Below are positions 36,091 to 45,196 of a stretch of 64,000 bases of DNA, one piece after another. The notes beneath the pieces were generated by a model. The model saw only the letters and a program-made list of their open reading frames with translations, was not told where the DNA came from and did not search any database. Both the position numbers and the translations under genes were made by a program. The first letter of the stretch is position 1. Each line of letters opens with the position of its first letter. The stretch is from Rhodospirillales bacterium. Its GTDB lineage: Bacteria; Pseudomonadota; Alphaproteobacteria; Rhodospirillales; Thalassospiraceae. The stretch spans positions 62,001-126,000 of the forward strand of contig JAHQVT010000013.1 of assembly GCA_019634165.1 (NCBI GenBank), written 5' to 3'.

Positions 36091-37059
36091 TTAGCGACCC
36101 TGAATTTCACCTGTTTTCACCCGATCTAAAAAGCCGCCGACAACTTGCTCGACCGTGCGGTGAATTGCATCACGTTCCCGACCAAAATCACGACATAAAT
36201 AGCCAAAATTCTCGGCAATATATGGGGTGCATTGGGGCAAAAATGAATAATGCCCAGCCCCCTTTACCCGAATAAATTTTGCCCGCCCATGCAATAGCTT
36301 CCGAAAATGCGCGGCATTTACATGGTCATGCAGGATTTCGTCTGTGTCCGCTTCGACAAACAACATCGGCACATCAACATCATTCAGCCCATCATCGGTG
36401 GCTGCCACCCCGAATGCCGGGGTGATGGCAACAATTGCTGCAATCCGGTCATCCCGTTCTGAAACAATTGGCCTGCCATACGTGCCATGAAGGCGATCGA
36501 TATGGTCGTTTGTTGGGGCGAATTGGCAAATCACATGGTCATTATCGGCATTGATTTCGCAATAACGTTGCCAGGCTTGTGCATCAAAATCCCACCCCGC
36601 CAACTTCAAAACAGTCGCACCACCCGCAGAATGACCAAGGGCATAGATTTTATCTTGGTCAATCTGATCGGTGATTTCGCCGTGATCCAACAACAGATCA
36701 AGCGCCAGACGCATTTCACGCGGACGACGTTCAATAATCGTCAGTTGGCGCGCATCGGATGCATCAAGGTAATTATCACCCGCATGTTGTGGGGCAGCAA
36801 CGATATAGCCCCGCCGCGCAAGATATTCCGCCAACCAAAACTGATTAAATCGGTGGCCTTCGGACCCATGCGAAAACATCACCATTGGAAATGCGCCATC
36901 CTTGGCAAAGGGCGCATTGCGTGCAGCACTCGACACTACGCCCATATGCCGCACAGAGGTCTCAGGTGCCTCTGCCGGATACCAGATCGCCAAGGGGAAC
37001 GGGTCTTTGTCAAACAGCCGGTCACGAAAACCGGCTGTGTATTTTGGGTATTCAGTCAT
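36091..37059 (-). CDS. Alpha/beta hydrolase (dienelactone hydrolase/PAF-acetylhydrolase-like)
   Basis: 322 residues. The alpha/beta-hydrolase core shows an oxyanion segment PMVMFSHGSEG (about 58-68), the nucleophile elbow GHSAGG (Ser near residue 144), a later Asp in LFVEADTDEILHDH and the catalytic His in GAGHYSFL. It resembles the predicted dienelactone hydrolases that open short esters or lactones; the substrate is unknown. It is inserted between ispA (39-base gap) and dxs (about 100 bases), which are usually adjacent in alphaproteobacteria. No clear SD. Confidence 0.8.
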   Translation of the reverse strand: MTEYPKYTAGFRDRLFDKDPFPLAIWYPAEAPETSVRHMGVVSSAARNAPFAKDGAFPMVMFSHGSEGHRFNQFWLAEYLARRGYIVAAPQHAGDNYLDASDARQLTIIERRPREMRLALDLLLDHGEITDQIDQDKIYALGHSAGGATVLKLAGWDFDAQAWQRYCEINADNDHVICQFAPTNDHIDRLHGTYGRPIVSERDDRIAAIVAITPAFGVAATDDGLNDVDVPMLFVEADTDEILHDHVNAAHFRKLLHGRAKFIRVKGAGHYSFLPQCTPYIAENFGYLCRDFGRERDAIHRTVEQVVGGFLDRVKTGEIQGR

Positions 37060-37098
37060 TGTGGGGCGCTTTGACTGTGATTGCTGATGGTAATGGGC

Positions 37099-37995
37099 TT
37101 ATCGGCCACGCTCGACAACAAAACGGGCCACTTCACGCAGTGGCTCGGCTTCTGCGTCAAAGCAATTAAGATGATTGATCGCCTGATCACACAACATTTC
37201 TGCCTGATCACGGGCTTGATCAAGCCCCAGCAGTTTTACAAATGTTGACTTATCCTGATCGGCATCCTTGCCTGCGGTCTTGCCAAGTTCTTCTGAACTG
37301 GCTTCAACATCAAGCAAATCATCCTTGATCTGGAATGCAAGGCCCATGTCATGGGCATAGGATCGCAGCGCCATGCGAATACTTTTGGGCGCTTTGCCCA
37401 ATATCGCCCCGGCTTCGCAGGCAAAGGCAAATATCCGACCCGTTTTCAAAAGATGCAAATGGGTAACCTGTGCCTGATCAAAAGACTGGCCTTCACCAGC
37501 CAGATCAATCATCTGCCCACCTACCATGCCATACGGGCCTGCTGCACGGGCAAGTGCACGCACAAGATCGGTGCACACGCGCGGATCAGGATGAGTGTCT
37601 TCATCAGCCAGCACTTCGAATGCTTGGGTTAACAATGCATCCCCGGCCAAAATCGCCGTCGCCTCGTCAAACTGCTTATGGCAGCTTGGCTTGCCCCGGC
37701 GCAAATCATCGTCATCCATCGCAGGCAGGTCATCATGGATCAGCGAATAGCTGTGTACCATCTCAATGGCTGCGGCAACGCGGAGTGCAGATCGGCGCGA
37801 CACTTTGAAAAGTGCGGCCGAACTCAACACCAAAAACGGGCGCAGTCGTTTGCCATCGCCCAAGGTCGAATAGCGCATTGCCTGATACAGGCGTTGCTCA
37901 ATCTGGCCATTGGCGCGTGGTAAAATATCATCAAGTGTCTCGCCAAGCTCAGTTGACGCCGCACTCAGTCCGGCAAGCAGATCGTAACTCACCAC
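37099..37995 (-). CDS. ispA: Farnesyl diphosphate synthase (polyprenyl synthetase)
   Basis: 298 residues, an all-helical trans-prenyltransferase making farnesyl diphosphate from IPP and DMAPP. The first Asp-rich motif is in IHDDLPAMDDDDLRRGKPSCH (DDx4D, the form seen in bacterial FPP/GGPP synthases) and the second in QIKDDLLDVE (DDxxD). The length is typical. The start is GTG at 37995 or GTG at 37992; GGAG lies 6 bases before the second. It follows xseB by about 30 bases and precedes the extra hydrolase and dxs. Confidence 0.94.
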   Translation of the reverse strand: MVSYDLLAGLSAASTELGETLDDILPRANGQIEQRLYQAMRYSTLGDGKRLRPFLVLSSAALFKVSRRSALRVAAAIEMVHSYSLIHDDLPAMDDDDLRRGKPSCHKQFDEATAILAGDALLTQAFEVLADEDTHPDPRVCTDLVRALARAAGPYGMVGGQMIDLAGEGQSFDQAQVTHLHLLKTGRIFAFACEAGAILGKAPKSIRMALRSYAHDMGLAFQIKDDLLDVEASSEELGKTAGKDADQDKSTFVKLLGLDQARDQAEMLCDQAINHLNCFDAEAEPLREVARFVVERGR

Positions 37996-38023
37996 GGTCT
38001 CCGCAAGTTAACAGGCCAAAGCC

Positions 38024-38287
38024 CTACTCGATTTCAGTCGGCGTTGCTGCCGGGCGGCCATCCGCATTTAAGGTGATTTTTTCAATGCGCTCTTCAGCCA
38101 CGCGCAGCTTGTCCGCACAATGACGTTTTAATGCCGCACCACGTTCATATGATGCAATCGCATCATCAAGCCCAACCTGCCCCTGTTCAAGCTGACGGAC
38201 AAGGGTTTCTAACTGACCCAATGCCTCTTCAAAGCTGAGTTTTGCGATATCTTCGGGGATGGCGGAAGATGAAGTAGCGTCGGACAT
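38024..38287 (-). CDS. xseB: Exodeoxyribonuclease VII small subunit
   Basis: 87 residues. Contains the XseB core LSFEEALGQLETLVRQLEQGQVGLDDAIASYERGAALKRHCADKL with two helices, and a short disordered tail. It binds several copies per XseA to form exonuclease VII, which degrades single-stranded DNA. xseA is not in the window. SD GGAG 6 bases upstream of the ATG. The gene belongs to the conserved HDAC-like/xseB/ispA order. Confidence 0.95.
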   Translation of the reverse strand: MSDATSSSAIPEDIAKLSFEEALGQLETLVRQLEQGQVGLDDAIASYERGAALKRHCADKLRVAEERIEKITLNADGRPAATPTEIE

Positions 38288-38436
38288 GTAAGCTCCATTT
38301 CTTTGAATGGCGCGGAGTTTACGCGCAAGTCCGGATCAGGGCAACCAGACAGAGCGGAATTCGTCTGTCTGAAACATAGTTTCTGCTGCCCTACTCACCG
38401 GAAAAACAAGCACGCGCCCCATAACACAGCCAGACC

Positions 38437-39366
38437 CTAGTTGGTCATAAGGGTCCGCACATGATGCACAACACTATTTGCCAAAGACGGCAGGTCATAC
38501 CCACCTTCAAGAAGCGACACCAACCGGCCATTGCAGTGTTCTTCTGCCAAGGCCATCAATTGCTGGGTCATCCAGACGAAATCTTCTGTTTCAAGCAACA
38601 ATCCGGCCAGCGGATCATCCTTATGGGCATCGAACCCGGCCGAAACGATCAAAAGTTCGGGCTTAAAGGCCGAAATGCCCGGCAACACGGTTTTGGTGAA
38701 GGCTTCTTGCAATTCGGTGGTGCCTGCACCCGCTGCCAGCCCAACATTCAGGATATTATTGGCACATCCCCGTTCGGTTTCCGCCCCCGTACCGGGATAA
38801 AGCGGCCATTGGTGGGTCGAACAATAAAAAAGATCTGGATCGTTATAAAACAGATCTTGCGTGCCATTGCCGTGGTGAACGTCAAAATCCATAACCGCGA
38901 TACGTTTCAAGCCGTACCGATCACGGGCATAACGCGCCGCCACCGCAGCATTGTTAAACAGGCAAAAACCCATGGCACGGTCATATTCTGCGTGATGCCC
39001 CGGTGGGCGGGCAGCCACAAAAGCATTCCTTTCATGGCCATCAACCACCGCATCAACCGCAACACATGCCCCACCAGCAGCCCGTAATGCCGCCTTACCC
39101 GATTTAGGCGAAACATATGTATCGCCATCAAGGGCCTTAATGCCGTGATCAGGAATAGATGCCATGACTTTGTCGACATAGGCAGGATCATGAACACTTT
39201 TGATCAGATCAAGTTCGGCCAAAGGTGCTTCTTCGCGGTGCAGAAACATAAATTCTTCTGCCTCCAGCACCCGCTGAATAACGCGTAAACGATCAGCACA
39301 TTCCGGGTGGCCGGGGCCGGTATCATGTTCAATGCAATCGTGGTGGGTCACGAACAATGTCGCCAT
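38437..39366 (-). CDS. Histone-deacetylase-family hydrolase (acetylpolyamine amidohydrolase-like)
   Basis: 309 residues, a full class II-like deacetylase fold. Visible active-site parts: ARPPGHHAEYDRAMGFCLFNN (tandem His, about 131-132), the zinc ligands in DFDVHHGNGTQD, and SAGFDAHKDDPL. Bacterial members remove acetyl groups from polyamines or proteins. It is the first gene of the cluster leading to xseB, ispA and dxs, an order frequent in alphaproteobacteria. About 680 bases of non-coding DNA lie upstream. Confidence 0.92.
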   Translation of the reverse strand: MATLFVTHHDCIEHDTGPGHPECADRLRVIQRVLEAEEFMFLHREEAPLAELDLIKSVHDPAYVDKVMASIPDHGIKALDGDTYVSPKSGKAALRAAGGACVAVDAVVDGHERNAFVAARPPGHHAEYDRAMGFCLFNNAAVAARYARDRYGLKRIAVMDFDVHHGNGTQDLFYNDPDLFYCSTHQWPLYPGTGAETERGCANNILNVGLAAGAGTTELQEAFTKTVLPGISAFKPELLIVSAGFDAHKDDPLAGLLLETEDFVWMTQQLMALAEEHCNGRLVSLLEGGYDLPSLANSVVHHVRTLMTN

Positions 39367-40046
39367 TTATCTGGGCCGCCTTCCTGATATTTCAAAGCAA
39401 TCTGGTCTATCTGCGCGATTGCGGCTACCGCTTCGCGCTTATCTGGATAATTTTTTTCATTATAAACACACCATAAGGCGTGCCGCTTTGTTCTAAATCA
39501 TCACATCAAACAGGGATGCTGCAAGTGCTTTGGCAGGATTCGGACAACCACAGCATATGCTAAATTAACAAATGCTGTGATGACTTGCACAGCTTTGCAC
39601 TTTTTTCGGTGGTATGTGTAAGCAATCAGAAAACTTGTCATACAACCGCAAGGCAAGGAAATTTGATCATATTTTGCCCTTAATTCGGCGCAAAATTACC
39701 ACTTAACCCTGCGATGAGATGGGGAACTATAAACTCGGAATTGCCAGATCACATTCTGGTATTTGGACGAAAATTTGGCGAAAAACAGGAATTTCTGCTT
39801 AAACACAACACATCAAGGCACTGTAAAGATTAAACACTATCTTGACAGACGTGGCATATACTTGAGAATAAGACATCCTACCCCAATATTAGAGTTTACT
39901 GGGCTTAGGAACCACAGCCTTCTAGGTTGTATAAGGGATGAAATTCCAGCCGTGAGAAAACCATGATTTAAAATGGTATCAAACGGTGAATGCCGGATTT
40001 TCATTGGGACAATGGCCGCTTGCGGTCAGGCTTATAAGGAAGCCAA
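39367..40046. other. 680-base intergenic region
   Basis: Lies between the divergent HDAC-like and second ArsR-type genes. It is AT-rich and holds an 8-bp inverted repeat at 39549-39579. A 67-codon frame at 39763-39966 lacks an SD and looks non-coding. The far right end has the SD of the ArsR-type gene (AAGGAAG at about 40037). No RNA gene could be recognised; the length leaves room for a small RNA. Confidence 0.45.
39549..39579. repeat. Inverted repeat CACAGCAT-N15-ATGCTGTG
   Basis: Perfect 8-base arms, 183 bases upstream of the HDAC-like start codon. The 15-base AT-rich spacer suits either a regulator site or a small hairpin. Confidence 0.45.
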
Positions 40047-40364
40047 ATGGAACTGAACCATTTAGAACAAAAGGCCCCGCAGGCGAGCACCCTGCTAAAG
40101 GCCATGAGCAATCAGAGCAGACTGCTTATTCTTTGCCAACTTATCGAGGGCGAAAAGTCCGTTGGCCAACTTGAACGCATTGTCGGGCTGAGCCAGTCCG
40201 CTCTGTCACAACATCTTGCACGCCTGCGTCGCGACAAACTTGTCAAAACGCGCCGCGAAGCACAGACCATCTATTATTCGTTGCATGGCGATCACGCACT
40301 TTGTGTCATCAAGACACTTTATGCGCTCTATTGCCAATCCAACAATGATGCCGCTGCTGCATAA
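40047..40364 (+). CDS. ArsR-family regulator with SqrR/BigR-type cysteine pair (second copy)
   Basis: 105 residues, a winged helix-turn-helix very like the protein at 9581-9886: both share QSALSQHLARLRR, LVKTRR and AQTIYYSL. Cys30 (LILC) and Cys96 (YALYC) occupy the same positions as in the first copy and match the reactive-sulfur-sensing pair of SqrR/BigR; an additional Cys86 is present only here. SD AAGGAAG is good. Again no sulfide-quinone reductase, persulfide dioxygenase or transporter gene is next to it. A strong terminator follows, so it is monocistronic. Confidence 0.82.
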   Translation: MELNHLEQKAPQASTLLKAMSNQSRLLILCQLIEGEKSVGQLERIVGLSQSALSQHLARLRRDKLVKTRREAQTIYYSLHGDHALCVIKTLYALYCQSNNDAAAA

Positions 40365-40390
40365 GCTAGACCAGGGTACTTTCCCCACAA

Positions 40391-40422
40391 AAAAAGCCTG
40401 CCACTTCTGGCAGGCTTTTTTT
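40391..40422. terminator. Bidirectional terminator between arsR-type gene and EipB-like gene
   Basis: AAAAAGCCTGCCA and TGGCAGGCTTTTT form a 13-bp stem with a 4-base loop, A-rich before and T-rich after, serving both convergent genes. Confidence 0.92.
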
Positions 40423-40446
40423 GTATCTTAAATCACGGTAGCGGCC

Positions 40447-41298
40447 TTATGACCCGCAATCGGGTTGCGGCAACAAAGACACCTTATCAAGGGTGCCCAA
40501 AACTTCGAATTCGCCATAATCAAACCGCATGGCGTGGGCCACACCATTCAATCCAAAATCAACCGCCATTTCGGTTGATGGGCCATTTTCCGCTTCCCCA
40601 ATCGGATAGAATGCCAAACTCATACGATGAAACGGTGTTGCGGCAATCTTATCGGGGTCCTCGGCTGAATTGGTCGCGTCCTTTTGATCTGAAATCACCA
40701 CAGCAATGCGATTGGTCGGCGTATCCCCACTGCCATCAAACACCAGATCATTGCCAAATTTCTCGCCCGCTTGGGCACGCTTAAGCAACATTGCCGAATG
40801 TTGGGTTGGGAACATTGTTTCGGCTGGAAGTTCATCAACCACTTCGACCGGCATTTCATAGGTTACCGTAACACCATCGCTGTTGCGCGACGCTGATCCG
40901 ACGATCTCGTCAACTTTCGTGCCATCAAGATAATCACGCATCCGAAAACGGTATTGCGATCCGGCAAAGTCTTCCCACTGGGTCATTGAATAGGCCGAAT
41001 TTATGGTCGTGCCCTCGGCACCTTGCAAGACCATGATTTGCTGCATTTCCGTCACCCAGCCATCGCACATTTTTTCAAAGCGATACCCAAGCACACCTGA
41101 TGCATCAACAATCGAACTACCCTGTTCGGCATTGACCATTTCAAAGTGATATTCCGCAACATGCGGGACCATCACATCATCAATAATTGAAACATTACCG
41201 GCCTGCGCGACACAACCACTGACACCCAAACACAAGATCAGCGTCCCTAGATAGGAACGCCGACCAACTTCAACCTTATAAGACAAAACCGACAACAT
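40447..41298 (-). CDS. EipB-like (DUF1849) cell-envelope protein
   Basis: 283 residues. The N-terminal hydrophobic stretch ends VSGC (Cys29), a possible lipobox, so it is probably exported and perhaps lipid-anchored. The rest follows the DUF1849/EipB pattern: a Cys in EKMCDGW near the first strands and another at the C-terminus (PQPDCGS), the pair that forms the disulfide closing the beta-spiral in Brucella EipB, needed for envelope integrity. The ATG at 41298 overlaps the stop of the SPOR gene (TGATG) with GGAG close by, so the two are coupled. Confidence 0.78.
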   Translation of the reverse strand: MLSVLSYKVEVGRRSYLGTLILCLGVSGCVAQAGNVSIIDDVMVPHVAEYHFEMVNAEQGSSIVDASGVLGYRFEKMCDGWVTEMQQIMVLQGAEGTTINSAYSMTQWEDFAGSQYRFRMRDYLDGTKVDEIVGSASRNSDGVTVTYEMPVEVVDELPAETMFPTQHSAMLLKRAQAGEKFGNDLVFDGSGDTPTNRIAVVISDQKDATNSAEDPDKIAATPFHRMSLAFYPIGEAENGPSTEMAVDFGLNGVAHAMRFDYGEFEVLGTLDKVSLLPQPDCGS

Positions 41299-42266
41299 CA
41301 CTCTCCGGTGGCGGCAACTCCGACAATCCAGGGATCCTTGATCCCCTTTTTGGCAGCAAGAAGGCGCAGATCTTTTGCATGTTCTGCCGAAAGCGGCCCA
41401 ACGGCAACACGAAGATAATCGCGTCCCTGAACCTGTGCATTCAAAAGACGTGGTTGATATTCATCATAAAGCGCAAGCGCCTTGTGGGCCCGTGCCTGAC
41501 TGGCAAAGCTTGCTAGCACCACATAATCACCCGGCAAAGGCGCGCTAAGAACATCGCCGGCCAAGCCTTCACCATCGGCCTTAACATCAATCGGGGTTGC
41601 AACCCGTTCAACATTATCGGTCATCACGGTTGTATCAACCAATGCTGCCGTCACTGTTTCGGGTTTTGCTTTGGCGGCATTTTTGTCCTCTGGCACATAG
41701 CCTGCAATCGCGGCATCGGCTTCGGCTTGCGGATCAAGAATACTGGCGTCATTGCCATAGCCAACAAGCTCATCGGTCCTAAACTGTTCGCTTGCAGCGG
41801 CAACTTCAACCGGCTTTGCGGCGGTTTGAAGGTTTACAGCCTCAATCTTCGCTGTGGGTTCGCCAACAATAGCACGCGGCGGCAAATCGGCGGTGACGAC
41901 AATCTTTGATGGGCTTTTTTCAGTGACGGTTGGACGTGACCAGCTTTCAGCCGGTGCGTTAACCGCATAAATTTCAGGCTGGGCTGCACGAATTTCCTGT
42001 TTGATATCAGGCTCGCCTAGCACGGCTAAGGCAGCGGCTTCTTCGGCAAGGATGGTTTCATGATCTTTGCAAATATCTTCGTCAAGCAACGGACGGTGTA
42101 AAGCGCAATCCTGTTCTGCGACGAATGAGACGGCATGATCGGTGGTACTTTTACCTGTTGTGACGTAACTGATCAAATCACCCGCCAGTTTGGCAACGGT
42201 CAGTTCAATCGGCCCACCGCACGCGCTAAGCGCTAAAGGTGCCACCACAACAAGTATCTTTTTCAC
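41298..42266 (-). CDS. SPOR-domain lipoprotein
   Basis: 322 residues. Signal peptide with lipobox LSAC (Cys16), a long low-complexity Ala/Val/Glu/Pro-rich middle (about 85-240), and a C-terminal SPOR domain (about 245-322: DYVVLASFASQARAHKALALYDEYQ...YLRVAVGPLS). SPOR domains bind denuded septal peptidoglycan, which points to a role at division or in envelope upkeep. GTG start at 42266 behind GGGGGATGG. Its stop overlaps the start of the EipB-like gene. A 20-bp tandem repeat and a 17-bp hairpin lie just upstream. Confidence 0.82.
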   Translation of the reverse strand: MKKILVVVAPLALSACGGPIELTVAKLAGDLISYVTTGKSTTDHAVSFVAEQDCALHRPLLDEDICKDHETILAEEAAALAVLGEPDIKQEIRAAQPEIYAVNAPAESWSRPTVTEKSPSKIVVTADLPPRAIVGEPTAKIEAVNLQTAAKPVEVAAASEQFRTDELVGYGNDASILDPQAEADAAIAGYVPEDKNAAKAKPETVTAALVDTTVMTDNVERVATPIDVKADGEGLAGDVLSAPLPGDYVVLASFASQARAHKALALYDEYQPRLLNAQVQGRDYLRVAVGPLSAEHAKDLRLLAAKKGIKDPWIVGVAATGE

Positions 42267-42326
42267 AAGGCCATCCCCCGCAGGATCAATTTTGATTTAT
42301 CCAAGGCACTGTGAAGCAATGGCAGT

Positions 42327-42366
42327 TAATATTAGGTAAGCATCTGTAATATTAGGTAAGCATCTG
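42327..42366. repeat. Perfect 20-bp tandem duplication
   Basis: Two adjacent identical 20-base units (42327-42346 and 42347-42366), each starting TAATATTAGG and ending GCATCTG. They lie in the leader of the SPOR gene. Confidence 0.9.
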
Positions 42367-42372
42367 GCACAA

Positions 42373-42410
42373 TAGACAAGCGGCCCGGTAAAAACCGGGC
42401 CGCTTGTCTA
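42373..42410. terminator. Perfect 17-bp hairpin downstream of aspS
   Basis: TAGACAAGCGGCCCGGT and its exact complement flank an AAAA loop. It lies 35 bases after the aspS stop. On the aspS strand no U run follows, so it could terminate inefficiently or stabilise the transcript end. Confidence 0.65.
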
Positions 42411-42444
42411 TTTATTGGTTCTGATCCCAAGACCAAAAGCCAAA

Positions 42445-44232
42445 TCAGTCTTTTTTCGCCTTTGGCGGCAACTGCACACGCAAGTGAAGTTCTTTAAGCT
42501 GTTTGTCTTCAACCACGGCCGGTGCATTCATCATCAAATCCTGCGCCTGCTGGTTCAGCGGGAAGGCAATAACTTCGCGAATGTTCGGCTCGTCAGCAAG
42601 CAACATGACGATACGGTCAACACCCGGTGCAGACCCACCGTGCGGCGGGGCGCCGAATTTAAACGCATTCAGCATACCGCCGAACTGTTCTTCGACCACG
42701 TCCTGACCATAACCGGCAATTTCGAACGCCTTGTACATGATGTCCGGGCGATGGTTACGAATAGCACCCGACGACAGTTCGATACCGTTACACACGATGT
42801 CATACTGCCACGCTTTGATATCAAGCGGGTTCATGTTTTCCAGCGACTCAAGACCACCTTGGGGCATCGAGAACGGGTTGTGGCTAAACTCGATTTTGCC
42901 GTCGTCATCTTCCTCATACATCGGGAAGTCTACGATCCAGCAGAATTTGAACTTGCCGTCTTCGCGCAAGGAAAGCTCGTCACAAACCTTGTCACGGACT
43001 TTACCGGCGAATTTCGCAGCAGCAAGTTCCTTGTCACAGACAAAGAACACCGCATCGCCATCAGCAACACCGGTGGTTTCTTTAATCTGTGCGATGCGAT
43101 CGGCATCAAGGTTTTTGGCAATCGGGCCTTTTGCTTCGCCGCCTTCAGCAAAGACGATATAGCCAAGACCAGCCGCACCTTCATCACGCGCCCATGAATT
43201 AAGCTTGTCAAAGAAGCTACGCGGACGACCAGCAGCACCCGTTGCCGGAATTGCGCGAACGACCGAACCTTTTTCGATGTTCGATGCAAAAATGCCAAAG
43301 CTTGAACCACGGAACGGCTCGGTAACGTCGGAAATGATCAGCGGGTTACGCAGATCAGGCTTGTCCGAACCGTACTTCGCCATCGATTCATCAAACGGAA
43401 TACGCGGGAACGGGAATGGCGTTACGTCGCGGCCGCCACCGAATTCGACAAAGATGTCATGCAGAACCGGTTCGATCGCTGCAAAAACGTCTTCCTGGGT
43501 CGCAAAGGCCATCTCGAAATCAAGCTGATAAAACTCACCCGGCGAACGATCGGCACGCGCATCTTCATCACGGAAGCACGGTGCGATCTGGAAGTATTTA
43601 TCAAAACCCGACACCATCAGAAGCTGTTTGAACTGCTGGGGTGCCTGCGGCAAAGCATAAAACTTGCCCGGATGGGTGCGCGACGGAACCAGGAAGTCAC
43701 GCGCACCTTCTGGCGAACTTGCGGTCAGGATCGGCGTCTGGATTTCAAGGAAACCCTGTGCCGTCATTTTCTGGCGCATTGCCGAAATGACTTGGGACCG
43801 CAGAACGATGTTTGAATGCACACTTTCGCGGCGCAAATCAAGGTAACGGTGACGCAGGCGGATTTCTTCGCCATATTCAACATCACCAAAGACCGGCATC
43901 GGCAAAACATCGGCCGAAGACTGAACTTCGATGTTTGATGCATAAACCTCGATCTCGCCCGTCGGCAGATTCGGGTTGATGGTTTCCGCAGTACGTTTGA
44001 CAACCTTGCCATCGACCGTGATCACGCTTTCTGCGCGCGCTTTATCAAGCGTTTCAAACAGCGGGCTAGAAATGTCGATTACGACCTGGGTGATACCGTA
44101 ATGGTCGCGCAGGTCAACGAACAGAAGGTTGCCATGATCACGTTTACGGTGGATCCAGCCAGACAGGCGTACTTCCGCATCAGCGTCAGTCGCGCGCAGC
44201 GCATTACAATTATGTGAGCGATAAGGATGCAT
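42445..44232 (-). CDS. aspS: Aspartyl-tRNA synthetase
   Basis: 595 residues, a bacterial-type class IIb synthetase: OB-fold anticodon domain (1-110; [22 protein letters not shown]), class II motif 1/2 region ([24 protein letters not shown]), the bacterial GAD insert (about 290-410) and motif 3 ([14 protein letters not shown]). ATG at 44232 (MHPYRSHNC) is chosen because TGGA lies 6 bases upstream and it matches the family N-terminus; in-frame starts further up would run into the leader. Whether it also charges tRNA-Asn depends on gatCAB, not seen here. Confidence 0.96.
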   Translation of the reverse strand: MHPYRSHNCNALRATDADAEVRLSGWIHRKRDHGNLLFVDLRDHYGITQVVIDISSPLFETLDKARAESVITVDGKVVKRTAETINPNLPTGEIEVYASNIEVQSSADVLPMPVFGDVEYGEEIRLRHRYLDLRRESVHSNIVLRSQVISAMRQKMTAQGFLEIQTPILTASSPEGARDFLVPSRTHPGKFYALPQAPQQFKQLLMVSGFDKYFQIAPCFRDEDARADRSPGEFYQLDFEMAFATQEDVFAAIEPVLHDIFVEFGGGRDVTPFPFPRIPFDESMAKYGSDKPDLRNPLIISDVTEPFRGSSFGIFASNIEKGSVVRAIPATGAAGRPRSFFDKLNSWARDEGAAGLGYIVFAEGGEAKGPIAKNLDADRIAQIKETTGVADGDAVFFVCDKELAAAKFAGKVRDKVCDELSLREDGKFKFCWIVDFPMYEEDDDGKIEFSHNPFSMPQGGLESLENMNPLDIKAWQYDIVCNGIELSSGAIRNHRPDIMYKAFEIAGYGQDVVEEQFGGMLNAFKFGAPPHGGSAPGVDRIVMLLADEPNIREVIAFPLNQQAQDLMMNAPAVVEDKQLKELHLRVQLPPKAKKD

Positions 44233-44459
44233 TGTCATTCCAGGTTGCTTTATATTTTGGGCCGTAAATTTGGCCGCAAAGGTGCATGCCAGACCCGCGC
44301 TGTCAAACAAAAAACGCACCACAACATGCGCGCCAGGGTCAATTCTTGGCGTTTCATTGTGATGTGTTCAAAGCCGACACTTGGCGGTGTCCAAAATTTC
44401 AGCGGTATAAAACGCTTATGGGGGCTCCGCGTCAAGTGTCCGTCGCCGCAAAGATCAAA

Positions 44460-44996
44460 TCATTCGCCGCCGATTTTAACCGCCTGCAAGTCCTTGACCT
44501 TGGTAAACCCGATCAGCCGCCCGGATCGAAATGCGATATCTGCCCAATTTTCCACATCAAATTCGAAATGTGCCAAACCACAGGTCGGATATTTGCGCCC
44601 CATCACTTCAAGGGCTTCTTCATCACCCTCGCCAAATAATTCATGCGCGAAATTCTCGATCCCAGGATTATGGCCAATAACCATCACTGAATTTGCATCT
44701 TCATGGGTGTGATGAAGGCATTCAAGATGAACCCGGTCAGACGCCATATAAAGGTCTTCGCTATAAATCACGTCGGCATGGCTGGCAAAGTCACGACCCA
44801 ACAGACCAAATGTCTGTACCGCGCGTGCCGCTGTTGAGCACCAGACAAGATCAGGCACCAATGCATGCTGGCGCAAAAACCGCCCCATAAACGGCGCTGC
44901 TTTTTCACCGCGGCGGTTAAGTTCGCGGTCATGGTCTGCTCGTCCGGGGTCGGACCAGCTTGATTTGGCGTGCCGGAGCAACAGCAACGTCTTCAT
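44460..44996 (-). CDS. sixA: SixA-type phosphohistidine phosphatase
   Basis: 178 residues, histidine phosphatase superfamily. The catalytic RHG-type motif reads [10 protein letters not shown] (His9) and the second His is in VIGHNPG. SixA-like enzymes remove phosphate from phosphohistidine proteins (E. coli NPr or ArcB) or small phosphates. It is divergent from the ppk1-ppx pair, and small RHG phosphatases near polyphosphate genes recur in bacteria, so a role in phosphate metabolism is a fair guess. ATG at 44996; SD weak. Confidence 0.85.
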   Translation of the reverse strand: MKTLLLLRHAKSSWSDPGRADHDRELNRRGEKAAPFMGRFLRQHALVPDLVWCSTAARAVQTFGLLGRDFASHADVIYSEDLYMASDRVHLECLHHTHEDANSVMVIGHNPGIENFAHELFGEGDEEALEVMGRKYPTCGLAHFEFDVENWADIAFRSGRLIGFTKVKDLQAVKIGGE

Positions 44997-45196
44997 GTCT
45001 TCGGTTCTTTACAGTCACGAATGATGATCAAACGGTGTTCTTCCATGCCATATCATGGGCTTATATGCCATCAGAAAAACTGACATATAAATTTAAGAAA
45101 ATTGCACGCACGCAAACAGTTATCCTATACTCCATTCGCAACCGGGACCTGTCGCATAAATTCAAAGACATTCCCTCAATCCGCAGGAGGCATAGC

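Noticed and set aside
39763-39966. 67-codon frame in the 680-base gap
   Set aside because: No SD and atypical composition; likely chance.
42327-42366. Tandem 20-bp units as part of a CRISPR array
   Set aside because: Units are directly adjacent with no spacer and only two copies.
42415-43197. A 260-codon frame opposite aspS
   Set aside because: Antisense to aspS and runs through the hairpin region; no sign of a real gene.
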